A stretch of DNA of 64,000 bases from Aquamicrobium sp. (GCF_023954335.1 NZ_JAMLIE010000002.1:434001-498000), one strand, 5' to 3'; counted from the first letter of the stretch, positions 33,765-43,169 are shown. Notes: generated by a model not told the origin, from the sequence alone. Program-made: numbers and translations.

Positions 33765-33912
33765 TCTTTCCGCCGGGTCGCGCGCGGCGGCGAAAAAAAC
33801 GCAGGCCCGCGCACTTGGTGTTTACGGTTCGCGCTGATACTCTGTTCCCAACACAAGAGATGAAGGTGCCTGCTGCGTCCGTCAGGTGCGCGCGGCGCCG
33901 AAGGACGGAACA

Positions 33913-35439
33913 GTGAAAGACCCCGAACGCGGCGCGGATGCGCCAGGGGGCGGGGCGGCCGGCGGCGGAGAGGGCGAACGCCCTGCCGCGCAGAAGGCGC
34001 ACGGCGCGCCCGACCCCGACAGGGGCGGGCGGCCCGCGTGCTCCGGTCGCCATCCCCGCCATGCCAAGGGCGCGCCGGACAGGCCGCCGGGCGGCGAATC
34101 GCACGCACAGCAGCAACCGAGGAAGCGGCGCAAGCGCCGGCGCGGCCGCAAGGTGTTCGCGCGTGACGGCGCGGCCGGGCCGGCGGCGCAGCCGCAGCCG
34201 GCGGCGAACGCGCCGGCCGCACCGACAGCAGCTGGCGCGGCAGGGCAGCAGCGCCAGCACCAGCGGCCGCTCAATGGACAGGCGGTGCCGGGAACCGGCG
34301 AGGCCGCCGCCGCTCCGCAGCGCCAGCATCAGCGACAGCCCAACGGGCATGCCGCACCCCCGGCCGCGCCGGGGGCGGGCGCTGCCGGTTTCGCCCAGCG
34401 GCAGGCGCCGTTGCCGGTCTATGCCGCGCTCGACCTCGGCACCAACAATTGCCGGCTGCTCGTCGCCGTTCCCGGCCGGCCCGGGCAGTTCCGCGTCATC
34501 GACGCCTTCTCGCGCATCGTGCGGCTGGGCGAGGGGCTATCCTCGACCGGCCGGCTCGGCCAGCCGGCGATGGACCGGGCCGTCGAGGCGCTGAAGGTCT
34601 GCGCCGACAAGCTCGGCAACCGCAAGGTGCGCAAGGCGCGCCTCATCGCCACCGAGGCCTGCCGCGCCGCCGACAACGGGGCCGAGTTCCTCGCCCGGGT
34701 CGAGGAGGAGGCGGGCCTGAAGCTGGAGATCATCGACCGCAAGACCGAGGCGCGGCTCGCCGTGTCCGGCTGCGGCCCGCTGGTCGAGCGCGGCACCGAC
34801 GCCGTCGTGCTGTTCGACATCGGCGGCGGCTCGTCGGAGATCGCGCTGATCGACGTGTCGCGTCACCGCACGCCGCGCCTCGCCAACCACATCGTCTCGT
34901 GGACCTCGCTGCCGGTCGGCGTCGTCTCGCTGGCCGAGCGGTTCGGCGGCCGCGAGGTGACGGAAAGCGTGTTCGAGGCGATGGTGGGCGAGGTGGCGCG
35001 GCTTCTCGACCGCTTCGAGGGGCGCGGCCGGCTCGCCCATCTCGCCTCCGGTGCGCGCTTCCACCTGCTCGGCACCTCGGGAACGGTGACGACGCTGGCC
35101 GGCGTCCATCTCGGGCTCGAGCGCTACGACCGCCGCCGCGTCGACGGCCTGTGGCTGGACAACGACAATGTCGACGCCATGATCGCGCGGCTCTTGTCGT
35201 GGGATTTCGAGGCGCGCGTCGCCAATCCCTGCATCGGCGCCGACCGCGCCGACCTCGTGCTGGCCGGCTGCGCCATCCTGGAGGCGATCCGCCGCTGCTG
35301 GCCGAGCGAGCGCCTGCGCGTCGCCGACCGCGGCCTGCGCGAGGGCATGCTGTCGGAACTGATGGCCGATGACGGCGTGTGGCGGCGAAACCGCCAAGAG
35401 GGGCGCCAAGGGGGGCACGGAGGGGCGGTGTCGCGATGA
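33913..35439 (+). CDS. Ppx/GppA-family phosphatase with a long basic, disordered N-terminus
   Basis: 508 residues from the GTG at 33913 (KDPERGADAP), with AAGGA upstream; a GTG at 33886 would add 9 residues. Residues 1-150 are low complexity, rich in Gly, Pro, Ala and Gln, with a strongly basic patch QPRKRRKRRRGRKVF. The Ppx/GppA actin-like ATPase fold starts near 165 with VYAALDLGTNNCRLLVAV, and the second phosphate loop is VLFDIGGGSSEIAL. Such enzymes cleave inorganic polyphosphate or pppGpp. The 508-residue form lacks the C-terminal HD-like domain of E. coli Ppx. It overlaps rlmE by 4 bases. Confidence 0.9.
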   Translation: MKDPERGADAPGGGAAGGGEGERPAAQKAHGAPDPDRGGRPACSGRHPRHAKGAPDRPPGGESHAQQQPRKRRKRRRGRKVFARDGAAGPAAQPQPAANAPAAPTAAGAAGQQRQHQRPLNGQAVPGTGEAAAAPQRQHQRQPNGHAAPPAAPGAGAAGFAQRQAPLPVYAALDLGTNNCRLLVAVPGRPGQFRVIDAFSRIVRLGEGLSSTGRLGQPAMDRAVEALKVCADKLGNRKVRKARLIATEACRAADNGAEFLARVEEEAGLKLEIIDRKTEARLAVSGCGPLVERGTDAVVLFDIGGGSSEIALIDVSRHRTPRLANHIVSWTSLPVGVVSLAERFGGREVTESVFEAMVGEVARLLDRFEGRGRLAHLASGARFHLLGTSGTVTTLAGVHLGLERYDRRRVDGLWLDNDNVDAMIARLLSWDFEARVANPCIGADRADLVLAGCAILEAIRRCWPSERLRVADRGLREGMLSELMADDGVWRRNRQEGRQGGHGGAVSR

Positions 35440-36176
35440 AGAAACCGGGCAAGGGCGGCAGCGGCGCGCGTGCGCTGACGACGCGGGTAAAGAAGAAGAG
35501 CGGCCTGAAGGAATCGTCGCGCCGCTGGCTGCAGCGCCACCTGAACGACCCTTACGTCCACCGCTCGAAGGCGGACGGCTATCGCTCGCGCGCGGCCTAC
35601 AAGCTGATCGAGATCGACGACAAGCACAAGCTGCTGAAGCCGGGCCAGAAGGTGATCGACCTCGGCGCCGCGCCCGGCGGCTGGCTCCAGGTCGCGGCGG
35701 CGCGGGTCAAGTCGCGCGAGGACGCTCCTGCCGTCGTCGGCATCGACTATCTGGAGATGGACGCGATCCCCGCCACGACGATCCTTCAGATGGATTTCCT
35801 CGACGACGACGCGCCGGCGCGGCTGATGGAGGCGCTGGGCGAGGCGCCGGACATCGTGCTGTCCGACATGGCCGCGCCCACCACCGGCCATCGCCGCACC
35901 GACCATATCCGCACCATGCATCTGGCCGAGGTGGCGGCCGATTTCGCGGTCAGGGTGCTGAAGCCGGGCGGCCATTTCCTCGCCAAGACCTTCCAGGGCG
36001 GCACCGAGGGCGGGCTGCTCGACATGCTCAAGCGCAGCTTCCGCTCCGTCCATCACGTCAAGCCGCCCGCCTCGCGCGAGGAATCGGTCGAGCTCTACAT
36101 CCTCGCCAAGGGTTTCGAGGGCAGGGCCGAGGGCGAGGAGGAAGAGCCGGACGGCAGGGACGCCTCACTCGCCTGA
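35436..36176 (+). CDS. rlmE: 23S rRNA Um2552 2'-O-ribose methyltransferase
   Basis: 246 residues, ATG overlapping the Ppx/GppA stop (ATGA). A basic N-terminal extension of about 35 residues (TTRVKKKSGLKESSRRWLQRHL) precedes the FtsJ domain. The cofactor motif is VIDLGAAPGGWLQVAA, the KDKE catalytic set fits Lys in RAAYKL, Asp in LSDMAAP, Lys in FLAKTFQGG and Glu in SVELYI. It methylates U2552 of 23S rRNA in the ribosome A-loop, a late step in large-subunit assembly. The acidic C-terminal tail is unremarkable. Coupling to the Ppx/GppA gene is common in alphaproteobacteria. Confidence 0.94.
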   Translation: MKKPGKGGSGARALTTRVKKKSGLKESSRRWLQRHLNDPYVHRSKADGYRSRAAYKLIEIDDKHKLLKPGQKVIDLGAAPGGWLQVAAARVKSREDAPAVVGIDYLEMDAIPATTILQMDFLDDDAPARLMEALGEAPDIVLSDMAAPTTGHRRTDHIRTMHLAEVAADFAVRVLKPGGHFLAKTFQGGTEGGLLDMLKRSFRSVHHVKPPASREESVELYILAKGFEGRAEGEEEEPDGRDASLA

Positions 36177-37580
36177 GTGAGGCCCTTCGCCCGGCGGCGG
36201 CTTCCCGGCGCCATGGCCGGAGACGGCACGGCCGGCCTCCGGGGCCAGCCCGAGGATCGGGAACACCGCGCAGGCGGTCAGCGCCGCGACGCCGAGGAAG
36301 GCGGTGAAGAACGCCGACAGCCCGGTCTCCTCGCCGGTGAGAAGATGGTGCGCCTCGAGGAAGATGCCGGCGACCGCGACGCCGAGCGCGATGGAGACCT
36401 GCTGCGCCACGGCGGCGATCGCGGTCGCCTGGCTCGCCTGCCGGTCGTCGATCTCGGCGAAGACCAGCGCGTTGTTGGCGGTGAAATAGAGCGAGCGGGA
36501 AAAGCCGGCCGCGACCAGCACGGTGATGATGATCCAGTGCGCGGTCGTCGGCGTGAAGAAGGCGTTGGCCGCCATCAGCGCCGCGCCGCTGAGCGAGGTC
36601 GCGATCAGCACGGTGCGGAACCCCATCAGCCGCAGCGCTGTCGAGGCGAAGAACTTCAGCGCGATGGAGCCGATGGCGCTGGTGAAGGTCAGCAGGCCCG
36701 AGGCGAACGGCGTCAGCCCGAAGCCGAGCTGGAACAGCAGCGGCAGCAGGAACGGCACCGCGCCGAGGCCGATGCGGAACAGCGAGCCCGAGGCGATGGC
36801 GATGCGCGGCACCGGGTTGGCGAGCAGCCGCAAATCGAGGATGGGACTTGCCGCCCGGCGCGCATGGCGGACATAGGCGAAGGCGGCGGCAGCGCCGGCC
36901 AGCAGCGTCGCGAAGCCTACTGCCGGCGGCAGCGCCGGCAGGCTGACGACCGAGAGCCCGAAGACGATGCCGGCCGAGGCGATGGCCGCGAGCACGAAGC
37001 CGATCCGGTCGATCCGCCCGACGGGCACCGGCGGCATGTCGGGCAGCACGCGGCCGGCGACGGCGACGCCGATCAGGCCGATCGGCACGTTGATGATGAA
37101 GATCCAGTGCCAGGAGAAATAGGTGGTGATGAAGCCGCCGACAGGCGGGCCGACCAGCGGCCCGATCAGCGCCGGAATGGACAGCCACGCCATGGCCGAG
37201 ACCAGCGCGCTACGCGGCGTCGAGCGCACCAGCACCAGCCGCGCCACCGGCGTCATCATCGCCCCGCCCATGCCCTGGATGAAGCGCGCGCCGACGAATT
37301 CCGTCAGCGAGCCGGAGGCGGCGCAGGCGACGGAGCCGGCGACGAAGACGAGGATGGCGGCGCGGAAGACGCGCTTCGCCCCGAAGCGGTCGGCCGCCCA
37401 GCCCGAGACCGGGATGAAGATGGCGAGCGCGACGTAATAGGCCGTCAGCGCCAGCTTGAGCGTGATCGGGCTGGTGCCGATGTCGTCGGCGATGGCCGGC
37501 AGCGAGGTCGAAATGACCGTCGAGTCCATGTGCTCCATGAACAGGGCGACGGCCAGGACGAGGGGAACGGTGCGATTCAA
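36165..37580 (-). CDS. MFS multidrug efflux transporter (DHA2, HsrA-like)
   Basis: 471 residues with 13-14 transmembrane segments. The start is a TTG at 37580, chosen because the following NRTVPLVLAVALFMEHMDST matches the start of HsrA-type transporters and no ATG/GTG fits. DHA2 signatures are MDSTVISTSLPAIADDIG, the motif A-like loop GWAADRFGAKRVF, and GPLVGPPVGGFITTYFSWHWIF (antiporter motif C). These proteins export drugs or small organics by proton exchange. The 3' end overlaps rlmE by 12 bases tail to tail. The 230-base gap to the divergent gene shows no clear operator. Confidence 0.9.
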   Translation of the reverse strand: MNRTVPLVLAVALFMEHMDSTVISTSLPAIADDIGTSPITLKLALTAYYVALAIFIPVSGWAADRFGAKRVFRAAILVFVAGSVACAASGSLTEFVGARFIQGMGGAMMTPVARLVLVRSTPRSALVSAMAWLSIPALIGPLVGPPVGGFITTYFSWHWIFIINVPIGLIGVAVAGRVLPDMPPVPVGRIDRIGFVLAAIASAGIVFGLSVVSLPALPPAVGFATLLAGAAAAFAYVRHARRAASPILDLRLLANPVPRIAIASGSLFRIGLGAVPFLLPLLFQLGFGLTPFASGLLTFTSAIGSIALKFFASTALRLMGFRTVLIATSLSGAALMAANAFFTPTTAHWIIITVLVAAGFSRSLYFTANNALVFAEIDDRQASQATAIAAVAQQVSIALGVAVAGIFLEAHHLLTGEETGLSAFFTAFLGVAALTACAVFPILGLAPEAGRAVSGHGAGKPPPGEGPHSGE

Positions 37581-37810
37581 CAGGGCGATCCGGGAACGCG
37601 CCGCGCGACGGCAGGCGAGGGAAACACGCGGGGGAAACGTGACGCGGGCTGCCGGGTAGCACGAGCCGGAAAGCCGTTCAACCGGCAGGCGCGGTCGGCC
37701 TTTGGTGCAGCCATGCGCTCCGACGGCGCGCGGTCAAGTTACCGTGAAGCCCTTGAGCGGGCAGGCCGCCGGTCCCATTCTGGCTCATCCGTTCAGCCGA
37801 AAGGGAGGAA

Positions 37811-38794
37811 ATGATGACGATTGCAGCAGATCGCCGTTCCGTCCTGACGATGGGGCTTGCCGCGGGCGCGGCGCTCGCAACGCCGCAGCTCATGATGCGG
37901 GCCGCGCAGGCCAAGGCGCCGTCGTCGCAGGTGGGCAATCCCGGCTTCAACCGGTTCCGGCTCGGCGCATTCGAGATCACCGCCATCAATGACGGGACGC
38001 GGCCGGGCGACGGCATCCACACGATCTTCGGCGTCGACCGCGACGAGGCCGAGGTCTCGGCCCTGCTGGAGGAGAACTTCCTGCCGGCCGACCGCTTCGT
38101 CAATTCGTTCACGCCGGCGCTGGTCAACACCGGCTCCGACCTCGTCCTGTTCGACACCGGCCTCGGGGCCGGCGCGCGCGAGGGCGGCCTCGGCCAGCTG
38201 CGGGCGCGGCTGGAAGCCTCGGGCTATACGCCGGGCGACGTCACGATCGTCGTCCTCACCCATTTCCACGGCGACCATATCGGCGGGCTGATGGAGGGCG
38301 GCGAGCCGGCCTTTCCCAATGCGCGCTACGTTACCGGGCAGGCCGAATACGACTTCTGGACGGCGGACGAGCGCCAGTCGGGGCCGACCGAGAACGCGGC
38401 GCGCGGCGTCCAGGCCAATGTCGTGCCGCTGGCCGAGAAGACGACCTTCATCGGCGACGGCGACGCGGTCATTCCGGGCGTCACCGGCATGCTGGCGGCC
38501 GGCCACACACCGGGCCATATGATCTTCCATCTCGAATCGGAGGGCCGCCGGCTGCTGCTCACCGCCGACACGTCGAACCACTATGTCGCCTCGCTGCGCC
38601 GGCCGGACTGGCATGTCAGCTTCGACATGGACAAGGAGGCAGGGGCCGCGACGAGCACCCGTGTCTTCGACATGGTGGCGGCCGAGCGCATCCCGTTCCT
38701 CGGCTATCACATGCCGTTCCCGGCCGTCGGCTTCATCGAGAAGCTGGATGTCGGCTACCGCTTCGTGCCGGCGAGCTACCAGTTCCTGCTCTAG
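37811..38794 (+). CDS. TAT-exported metallo-beta-lactamase-fold hydrolase
   Basis: 327 residues, preceded by GGGAGGAA. The N-terminus has the twin-arginine-like DRRSVLTMGLAAGAALATPQ signal (residues about 7-35). The MBL domain from about 85 contains LVLFDTGLGAGAREGG, the metal ligands in LTHFHGDHIGG, His in AGHTPGHM and Asp in LTADTSNH. Substrate is unknown; relatives include quorum-lactonase-like and phosphodiesterase-like enzymes exported to the periplasm. It is monocistronic, and the stop codon is part of a 13-base inverted repeat. Confidence 0.9.
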   Translation: MMTIAADRRSVLTMGLAAGAALATPQLMMRAAQAKAPSSQVGNPGFNRFRLGAFEITAINDGTRPGDGIHTIFGVDRDEAEVSALLEENFLPADRFVNSFTPALVNTGSDLVLFDTGLGAGAREGGLGQLRARLEASGYTPGDVTIVVLTHFHGDHIGGLMEGGEPAFPNARYVTGQAEYDFWTADERQSGPTENAARGVQANVVPLAEKTTFIGDGDAVIPGVTGMLAAGHTPGHMIFHLESEGRRLLLTADTSNHYVASLRRPDWHVSFDMDKEAGAATSTRVFDMVAAERIPFLGYHMPFPAVGFIEKLDVGYRFVPASYQFLL

Positions 38795-38884
38795 ATCGTT
38801 TCACGGAAACGGTGAAACGATCTATCTCTTTGTTTTTACGCAATTTCGGACGCAAAAACCGCTTCGCACTTTTGCTGGAATTGC
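38792..38884. repeat. Second intergenic repeat-like element (two dyads)
   Basis: TAGATCGTTTCAC (38792-38804) and GTGAAACGATCTA (38812-38824) are perfect 13-base arms around a 7-base loop. A second dyad, GCAATT (38840-38845) with AATTGC (38879-38884), encloses ACCGCTTCGCACTTTTGCTG. From memory this sequence type is a very common intergenic repeat in Rhizobiales genomes. Only one copy is in this window. It could terminate both convergent genes. Confidence 0.6.
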
Positions 38885-38898
38885 CCTAGGACCGGCCT

Positions 38899-40185
38899 TC
38901 AGGTGACGAGCTTGCGCTCCGCGAAGCGCGGCTCGCGCCACAGGCTGCCCGTCATGATCGCCTCGAGCGTGGCGATCGCGCCCCACACGTCCTCGAAGCC
39001 GACATAGAGCGGCGTGAAGCCGAAGCGCAGGATGTCCGGCGCGCGGAAGTCGCCCACCACCCCGCAGGCGATCAGCGCCTGCATGATCGGCCAGCCGTTC
39101 TCGTGCGTCAGCGCCACCTGGCTGCCGCGCAGGGCGTGGTCGCGCGGCGTGACGAGCGAGAGGCCATGCCCCGCCAGCCGCGCCTCGACCATCTCGATGA
39201 AGAAGTCGGTCAGTGCCAGCGACTTTTCGCGCAAGCGCGCCATGTCGGTTTCCTCGAATACGGCGAGGCTTTCCAGAAGCGGCAGGTAGGACAGGACCGG
39301 CGGCGTGCCGACGCGGAATTTTTCCATCGTCTTTGCCGGGCGGTAGTCGATCTCGAAGCCGAAGGGCGCGGTGTGACCCTGCCAGCCGTTCAGCGGGTTC
39401 CGCGCGCCGTCGAGATGGCGGCCGGCGACGAACAGGAAGGCCGGCGCGCCGGGGCCGCCATTCATGTATTTGTAGGTGCAGCCGACCGCGAAATCCGCTT
39501 CGCAGGCGTTGAGATCGACCGGCAGCGCGCCGAGCGAGTGGCACAAATCCCAGATGACCAGCGCGCCGGCCGCGTGCGCCGCCTTCGTCACCGCCGCCAT
39601 GTCGCGCAGCCGGCCGGAGCGGTAGTTGACGTGGCTGAGGCACACGACCGCCGTGTCGGCGTCGATCAGCGCCAGCACGGATTCGTCGCTGTCCTCGGCC
39701 AGCGCGAGCTTCGCCTCAGGGAACACGTTGGCGATGGCGCCTTGCAGGATGTGGACGTCGGTCGGGAAGTTGTTGCGCTCGGAGACGATCTTTCCGCGCC
39801 CCGTCCGCATGCGCATCGCGGCGCAGAACGCCTTGTAGAGGTTGACCGAGGTCGAATCCGCCGCCAGCACCTCGCCCCTGGCAGCGCCCATCAGAGGGGA
39901 GAGCCGGTCGCCGACCGTCACCGGCAGATTGTGCCAGTCGCGGCCGTTCCAGCTTCGAATCAGGTCCTTCGCCCAACCCTCTGTCAGCGCGCCGTTAATC
40001 GCCGCCGGCACCGAGACCGGCATCGCGCCGAGCGAGTTGCCGTCGAGATAGATTTCGCCGGCCGGCAGATCGAAGCGGGCGCGCAAGCCGGCGAGCTTGT
40101 CCCGCTGGTCGAGCGCGCGCGCCCGCGCGCGTTCCGGCGTATCCGCCTTGCGGGCGGCAATGGCCGCTTCGACGGTCGCGCTCAC
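38899..40185 (-). CDS. kynU: Kynureninase
   Basis: 428 residues from a GTG at 40185 that overlaps the upstream gene's stop by 4 bases; 416-430 is the normal length. Diagnostic segments are IYLDGNSLGAMPVSV, RSWNGRDWHNLPVTVGD, LSHVNYRSGRLRDM, DLCHSLGALPVDLN, and the PLP Lys in FAVGCTYKYMNGGPG. It cleaves kynurenine to anthranilate and alanine, or 3-hydroxykynurenine to 3-hydroxyanthranilate. The aminotransferase in the same operon may act on kynurenine or aromatic amino acids. Tryptophan dioxygenase and formamidase are not in the window. Confidence 0.95.
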   Translation of the reverse strand: MSATVEAAIAARKADTPERARARALDQRDKLAGLRARFDLPAGEIYLDGNSLGAMPVSVPAAINGALTEGWAKDLIRSWNGRDWHNLPVTVGDRLSPLMGAARGEVLAADSTSVNLYKAFCAAMRMRTGRGKIVSERNNFPTDVHILQGAIANVFPEAKLALAEDSDESVLALIDADTAVVCLSHVNYRSGRLRDMAAVTKAAHAAGALVIWDLCHSLGALPVDLNACEADFAVGCTYKYMNGGPGAPAFLFVAGRHLDGARNPLNGWQGHTAPFGFEIDYRPAKTMEKFRVGTPPVLSYLPLLESLAVFEETDMARLREKSLALTDFFIEMVEARLAGHGLSLVTPRDHALRGSQVALTHENGWPIMQALIACGVVGDFRAPDILRFGFTPLYVGFEDVWGAIATLEAIMTGSLWREPRFAERKLVT

Positions 40186-41363
40186 GGCAGCACCGCGACG
40201 ATCCTTGCGGCCAGATCGTCCAGCCGGTCGCCGGGCAGGCCGGCGACGTTGAAGCGGCTGTCGCCGACGATATAGACGCCGTGCTCGTCGCGCAGGCGCG
40301 TCACCTCGTCCGGCGTCAGGCCGAGGCGCGAGAACATGCCGCGCTGGCCGGCGATGAAATCGAAGCGGTCGGAGTTCGACGCCCGGCGCAGCGCCTCGGC
40401 GAAGCCCTGCCTGAGCGCCAGCATGCGGGTGCGCACCGCGTCGAGCTCGGCCTGCCAGTCGGCGCGCAAGGCTTCGTCCTCCAGCACGATGCGCACGCAG
40501 GCGGCGGCGTGGTCGGGCGGCATCGACCAGATGCCGCGCCCGACGCCGAGAAGCTGGCTGTAGGCGGCGTCGGCCTCCGCCGCGTTGCGCCCCAGCAGGA
40601 TCGCCGCGCCGACGCGGTCGCGATAGACGGAGAAGTTCTTGGAGCAGCTCGCCGCCACCAGCATCTCCGGCACCCGTGCCGCCAGAAGCCGCACGCCGGC
40701 CGCGTCCTCGTCCAGCCCCTGGCCGAAGCCCTGATAGGCGATGTCGACGAAGGGGACGAGCCCGCGCTTGACAGTAAGGTCGGCGATCGCGGCCCACTGG
40801 TCGAGAGAAAGGTCCGCGCCGGTCGGGTTGTGGCAGCAGCCGTGCAGCAGCACCACGTCGCCGCTGACCGCGTTGTTCAGCGCGGCGACGGCGGCGTCGA
40901 AGGTGATGCCCTCGGCCGGGTCGTAATAAGGGAAGGAAGCGATCTTCAGCCCGGCCGCGCGCAGGATCGGCAGGTGGTTCGGCCATGTCGGGTCGGGCGT
41001 CCAGACCGTGGCGTCGGGCCGCGCCAGCCTGACGAGGTCGGCGAGCTGGCGCAGCGCGCCGGTGCCGCCCGGGGTCTGCGCCGCGCGCAGGCGGGTGCGG
41101 TCGGCATCCTCGCCGAGGACGAGCCCGATCATCAGCGCGTTGAAGGCGGTGTCGCCGGCAAGGCCGAGATAGGTCTTGCTCGCCTGAGTCTCGTGCAGGC
41201 GGCGCTCGGCCTCGCGCACGGCGCGCATCACCGGCGTCGCGCCGGTCTCGTCGCGATAGACGCCGACGCCGAGGTCGATCTTTCCGGCGCGCGGATCGTC
41301 GCGATAGAGCGACATCAAGGCGAGGATGCCGTCAGGTGCGGCGGGCTTCAGCGTCTCGAACAT
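40182..41363 (-). CDS. Class I aromatic amino acid aminotransferase (TyrB/AspC-like)
   Basis: 393 residues from the ATG at 41363, with GGAGG 6 bases upstream; longer open sequence upstream is unlikely to be coding. The pattern FETLKPAAPDGILALMSLYRDDPRAGKIDLGVGVYRDE is typical of the TyrB/AspC family. The active site shows HGCCHNPTGADLS, DIAYQGFGQGLDEDA and the PLP Lys in ASCSKNFSVYRDRVGA. Overlap with kynU suggests translational coupling and use of kynurenine or aromatic amino acids with 2-oxoglutarate. Substrate is not decidable from sequence alone. Confidence 0.9.
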   Translation of the reverse strand: MFETLKPAAPDGILALMSLYRDDPRAGKIDLGVGVYRDETGATPVMRAVREAERRLHETQASKTYLGLAGDTAFNALMIGLVLGEDADRTRLRAAQTPGGTGALRQLADLVRLARPDATVWTPDPTWPNHLPILRAAGLKIASFPYYDPAEGITFDAAVAALNNAVSGDVVLLHGCCHNPTGADLSLDQWAAIADLTVKRGLVPFVDIAYQGFGQGLDEDAAGVRLLAARVPEMLVAASCSKNFSVYRDRVGAAILLGRNAAEADAAYSQLLGVGRGIWSMPPDHAAACVRIVLEDEALRADWQAELDAVRTRMLALRQGFAEALRRASNSDRFDFIAGQRGMFSRLGLTPDEVTRLRDEHGVYIVGDSRFNVAGLPGDRLDDLAARIVAVLP

Positions 41364-41674
41364 CGGTGCCTCCCAGAGCATCTTGCCGCCGGACGGATCG
41401 GCGACCAAATCAAACGATCGGAGCAACGGGACGGCATTCCGTGGCTTCCGCGATTGCTCCCACAAACTCCAAAATCGCCGCAGGCGCAACAGATTCGGCC
41501 CGCGGCGTCGCGAAGCGGCATTGCGCCGGCCGCCGCCCTGCATGTAGACCGGCGGAGAGGCGCGCGCGGCCGCGTGATGGAACGCCATTCGCAGCCTATA
41601 TTCGGCCATGGCTTCGCGATTCATGTCGCCGTGCCGGCGGCAAGGCGCGGACCCGGCAACGAAGGAGCATCGGC
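41364..41674. other. Divergent intergenic region without a gene
   Basis: 311 bases between the aminotransferase gene and the ferredoxin reductase gene. It must hold both promoters. I see no strong palindrome, small gene with ribosome binding site, or repeat in it. Open frames crossing it lack coding character. Confidence 0.55.
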
Positions 41675-42916
41675 ATGAGCGAAACGGGCATCGAGCGGGT
41701 GGTGATCGTCGGCAGCGGGCAGGCGGGCATCGAGACCGCCGCGGCGCTGCGTCAACGCGGCTTTTCCGGCAGCGTCACCGTCGTCGGCGAGGAGCCGGAC
41801 CTGCCCTACCAGCGGCCGCCGCTGTCGAAGGAGTTCCTGAAAAGCGTCGAGGATTCCTCGCTGCCGCTGCGCGGCGAGGCGTTCTACGCCGCCAACGGCA
41901 TAACGCTCATGCTCGGCGCGGTGGCCGAGCGCATCGACCGCGCGCGGCGCGAGCTGGTGCTGACGAGCGGCGAGCGGCTGCCTTACGACCATCTCGTTCT
42001 GGCCACCGGCGCGCGCAACCGGCTGCCACCGGTGCAGGGGCTGGACCCGGCGCGGGTGCTGGAGCTGCGCACGCTGGCGCATGCGCGGGCACTGACGGCG
42101 CGGCTGCCGGCGCTGCGCCACGTCGCCATCATCGGCGGCGGCTTCATCGGGCTCGAGGTCGCGGCGCTCCTGCGCCAGCGCGACATCGCGGTCGACGTGC
42201 TGGAGGCAGCGGACCGGCTGATGGGCCGCGTTCTGTCACCGGCGATGAGCGCGGCGTTCCGCGCCTTCCACGAGGAGATGGGAACGCGCCTGCGCCTCGG
42301 CACGCTTGCGACGGACATCGCCCCGCGCGGCGAAGGTTTTGCGCTGCGCCTCTCCGACAGCTCGATGCTCGACACCGACGCGGTCGTGGTCGCGGCCGGC
42401 GTGGTGCCGAATGTCGAGCTGGCGGTCGAGGCCGGCCTTGCCGTCGACAACGGCGTCGCGGTCGACGCCCTGCTCCTGACCTCCGACCCGGCCATCTCGG
42501 CCATCGGCGACTGCGCCTCGCATCCCAACCCCTATGGCGGCGACGGGCCGATCCGGCTGGAATCGGTGCAGAACGCGGTCGACCAGGGCAAGTGCGTCGC
42601 GGCGCGGCTGACGGGCAGCGCGCAGCCCTACGACGCGCTGCCGTGGTTCTGGTCGCATCAGGGGCCGATCAAGCTCCAGATCGCCGGCCTGTCGCTCGGC
42701 ATGGACGAGACGGTGACACGCGGCGACCCGGCGAGCGGCAAGTTCTCGGTCTTCGTCTACCGCGCGGGGCGGCTGATCGCGGTCGAGAGCGTCAACAGCG
42801 CCGGCGACCACATGGTGGCGCGCCGGCTGATCGCCGCCGGTATTCCGGTGCCGAAGGAGATGGCGCAGGACCCCGCCGCCGACCTCAAGGCGCTGATGCC
42901 GAAGGCGGCTGCCTGA
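41675..42916 (+). CDS. FAD-dependent ferredoxin reductase (rubredoxin/putidaredoxin reductase type)
   Basis: 413 residues from the ATG at 41675, with AAGGAG upstream. The FAD loop is VVIVGSGQAGIETAAALR, PYQRPPLSKEFL follows, LVLATGARNRLPPV is the GxG-type motif 2, and the NADH loop is VAIIGGGFIGLEVAALL. ISAIGDCASHPNPY binds the flavin ribityl chain. A reductase C-terminal domain starts near 320 (PWFWSHQGPIKLQIAGL). It passes electrons from NADH to a [2Fe-2S] ferredoxin serving a P450 or dioxygenase; no such partner is adjacent. Confidence 0.93.
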   Translation: MSETGIERVVIVGSGQAGIETAAALRQRGFSGSVTVVGEEPDLPYQRPPLSKEFLKSVEDSSLPLRGEAFYAANGITLMLGAVAERIDRARRELVLTSGERLPYDHLVLATGARNRLPPVQGLDPARVLELRTLAHARALTARLPALRHVAIIGGGFIGLEVAALLRQRDIAVDVLEAADRLMGRVLSPAMSAAFRAFHEEMGTRLRLGTLATDIAPRGEGFALRLSDSSMLDTDAVVVAAGVVPNVELAVEAGLAVDNGVAVDALLLTSDPAISAIGDCASHPNPYGGDGPIRLESVQNAVDQGKCVAARLTGSAQPYDALPWFWSHQGPIKLQIAGLSLGMDETVTRGDPASGKFSVFVYRAGRLIAVESVNSAGDHMVARRLIAAGIPVPKEMAQDPAADLKALMPKAAA

Positions 42917-42952
42917 CCGGCCGAGCGATCGCCCGCCGGTGCCTGCCGTCCG

Positions 42953-43076
42953 CGCGCCCCTTCGGGCCGGCTACTGCCGTTTACGGAGAGGAGGGAATGC
43001 GAAGACGTTGCGGCAGCTTTTCCTCTCCCCTCTGGGGAGAGGTGCCGAGCGGAGCGAGGCGGTGAGGGGCCGGCGC
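42953..43076. repeat. Degenerate RIME-like element, copy 5
   Basis: The left part keeps CGCCCCTTCGGGCCGG and TTTACGGAGAGGAGG. The right part has CCTCTCCCCTCTGGGGAGAG, GTGCCGAGCGGAGCGAGGCG and GTGAGGGGCCGGCGC. It differs more from the consensus than the others. Together with copy 6 it fills the 409-base gap 42917-43325, where no gene is seen. Confidence 0.7.
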
Positions 43077-43169
43077 AAGCGGTGGAGAGTGACGCACCAA
43101 CGTCCTCGACGCCGTCCGCGCCGTGCGAAGTGCCCGAGGATGGGCGCGGGAGCATATGGAAAAACGCCG

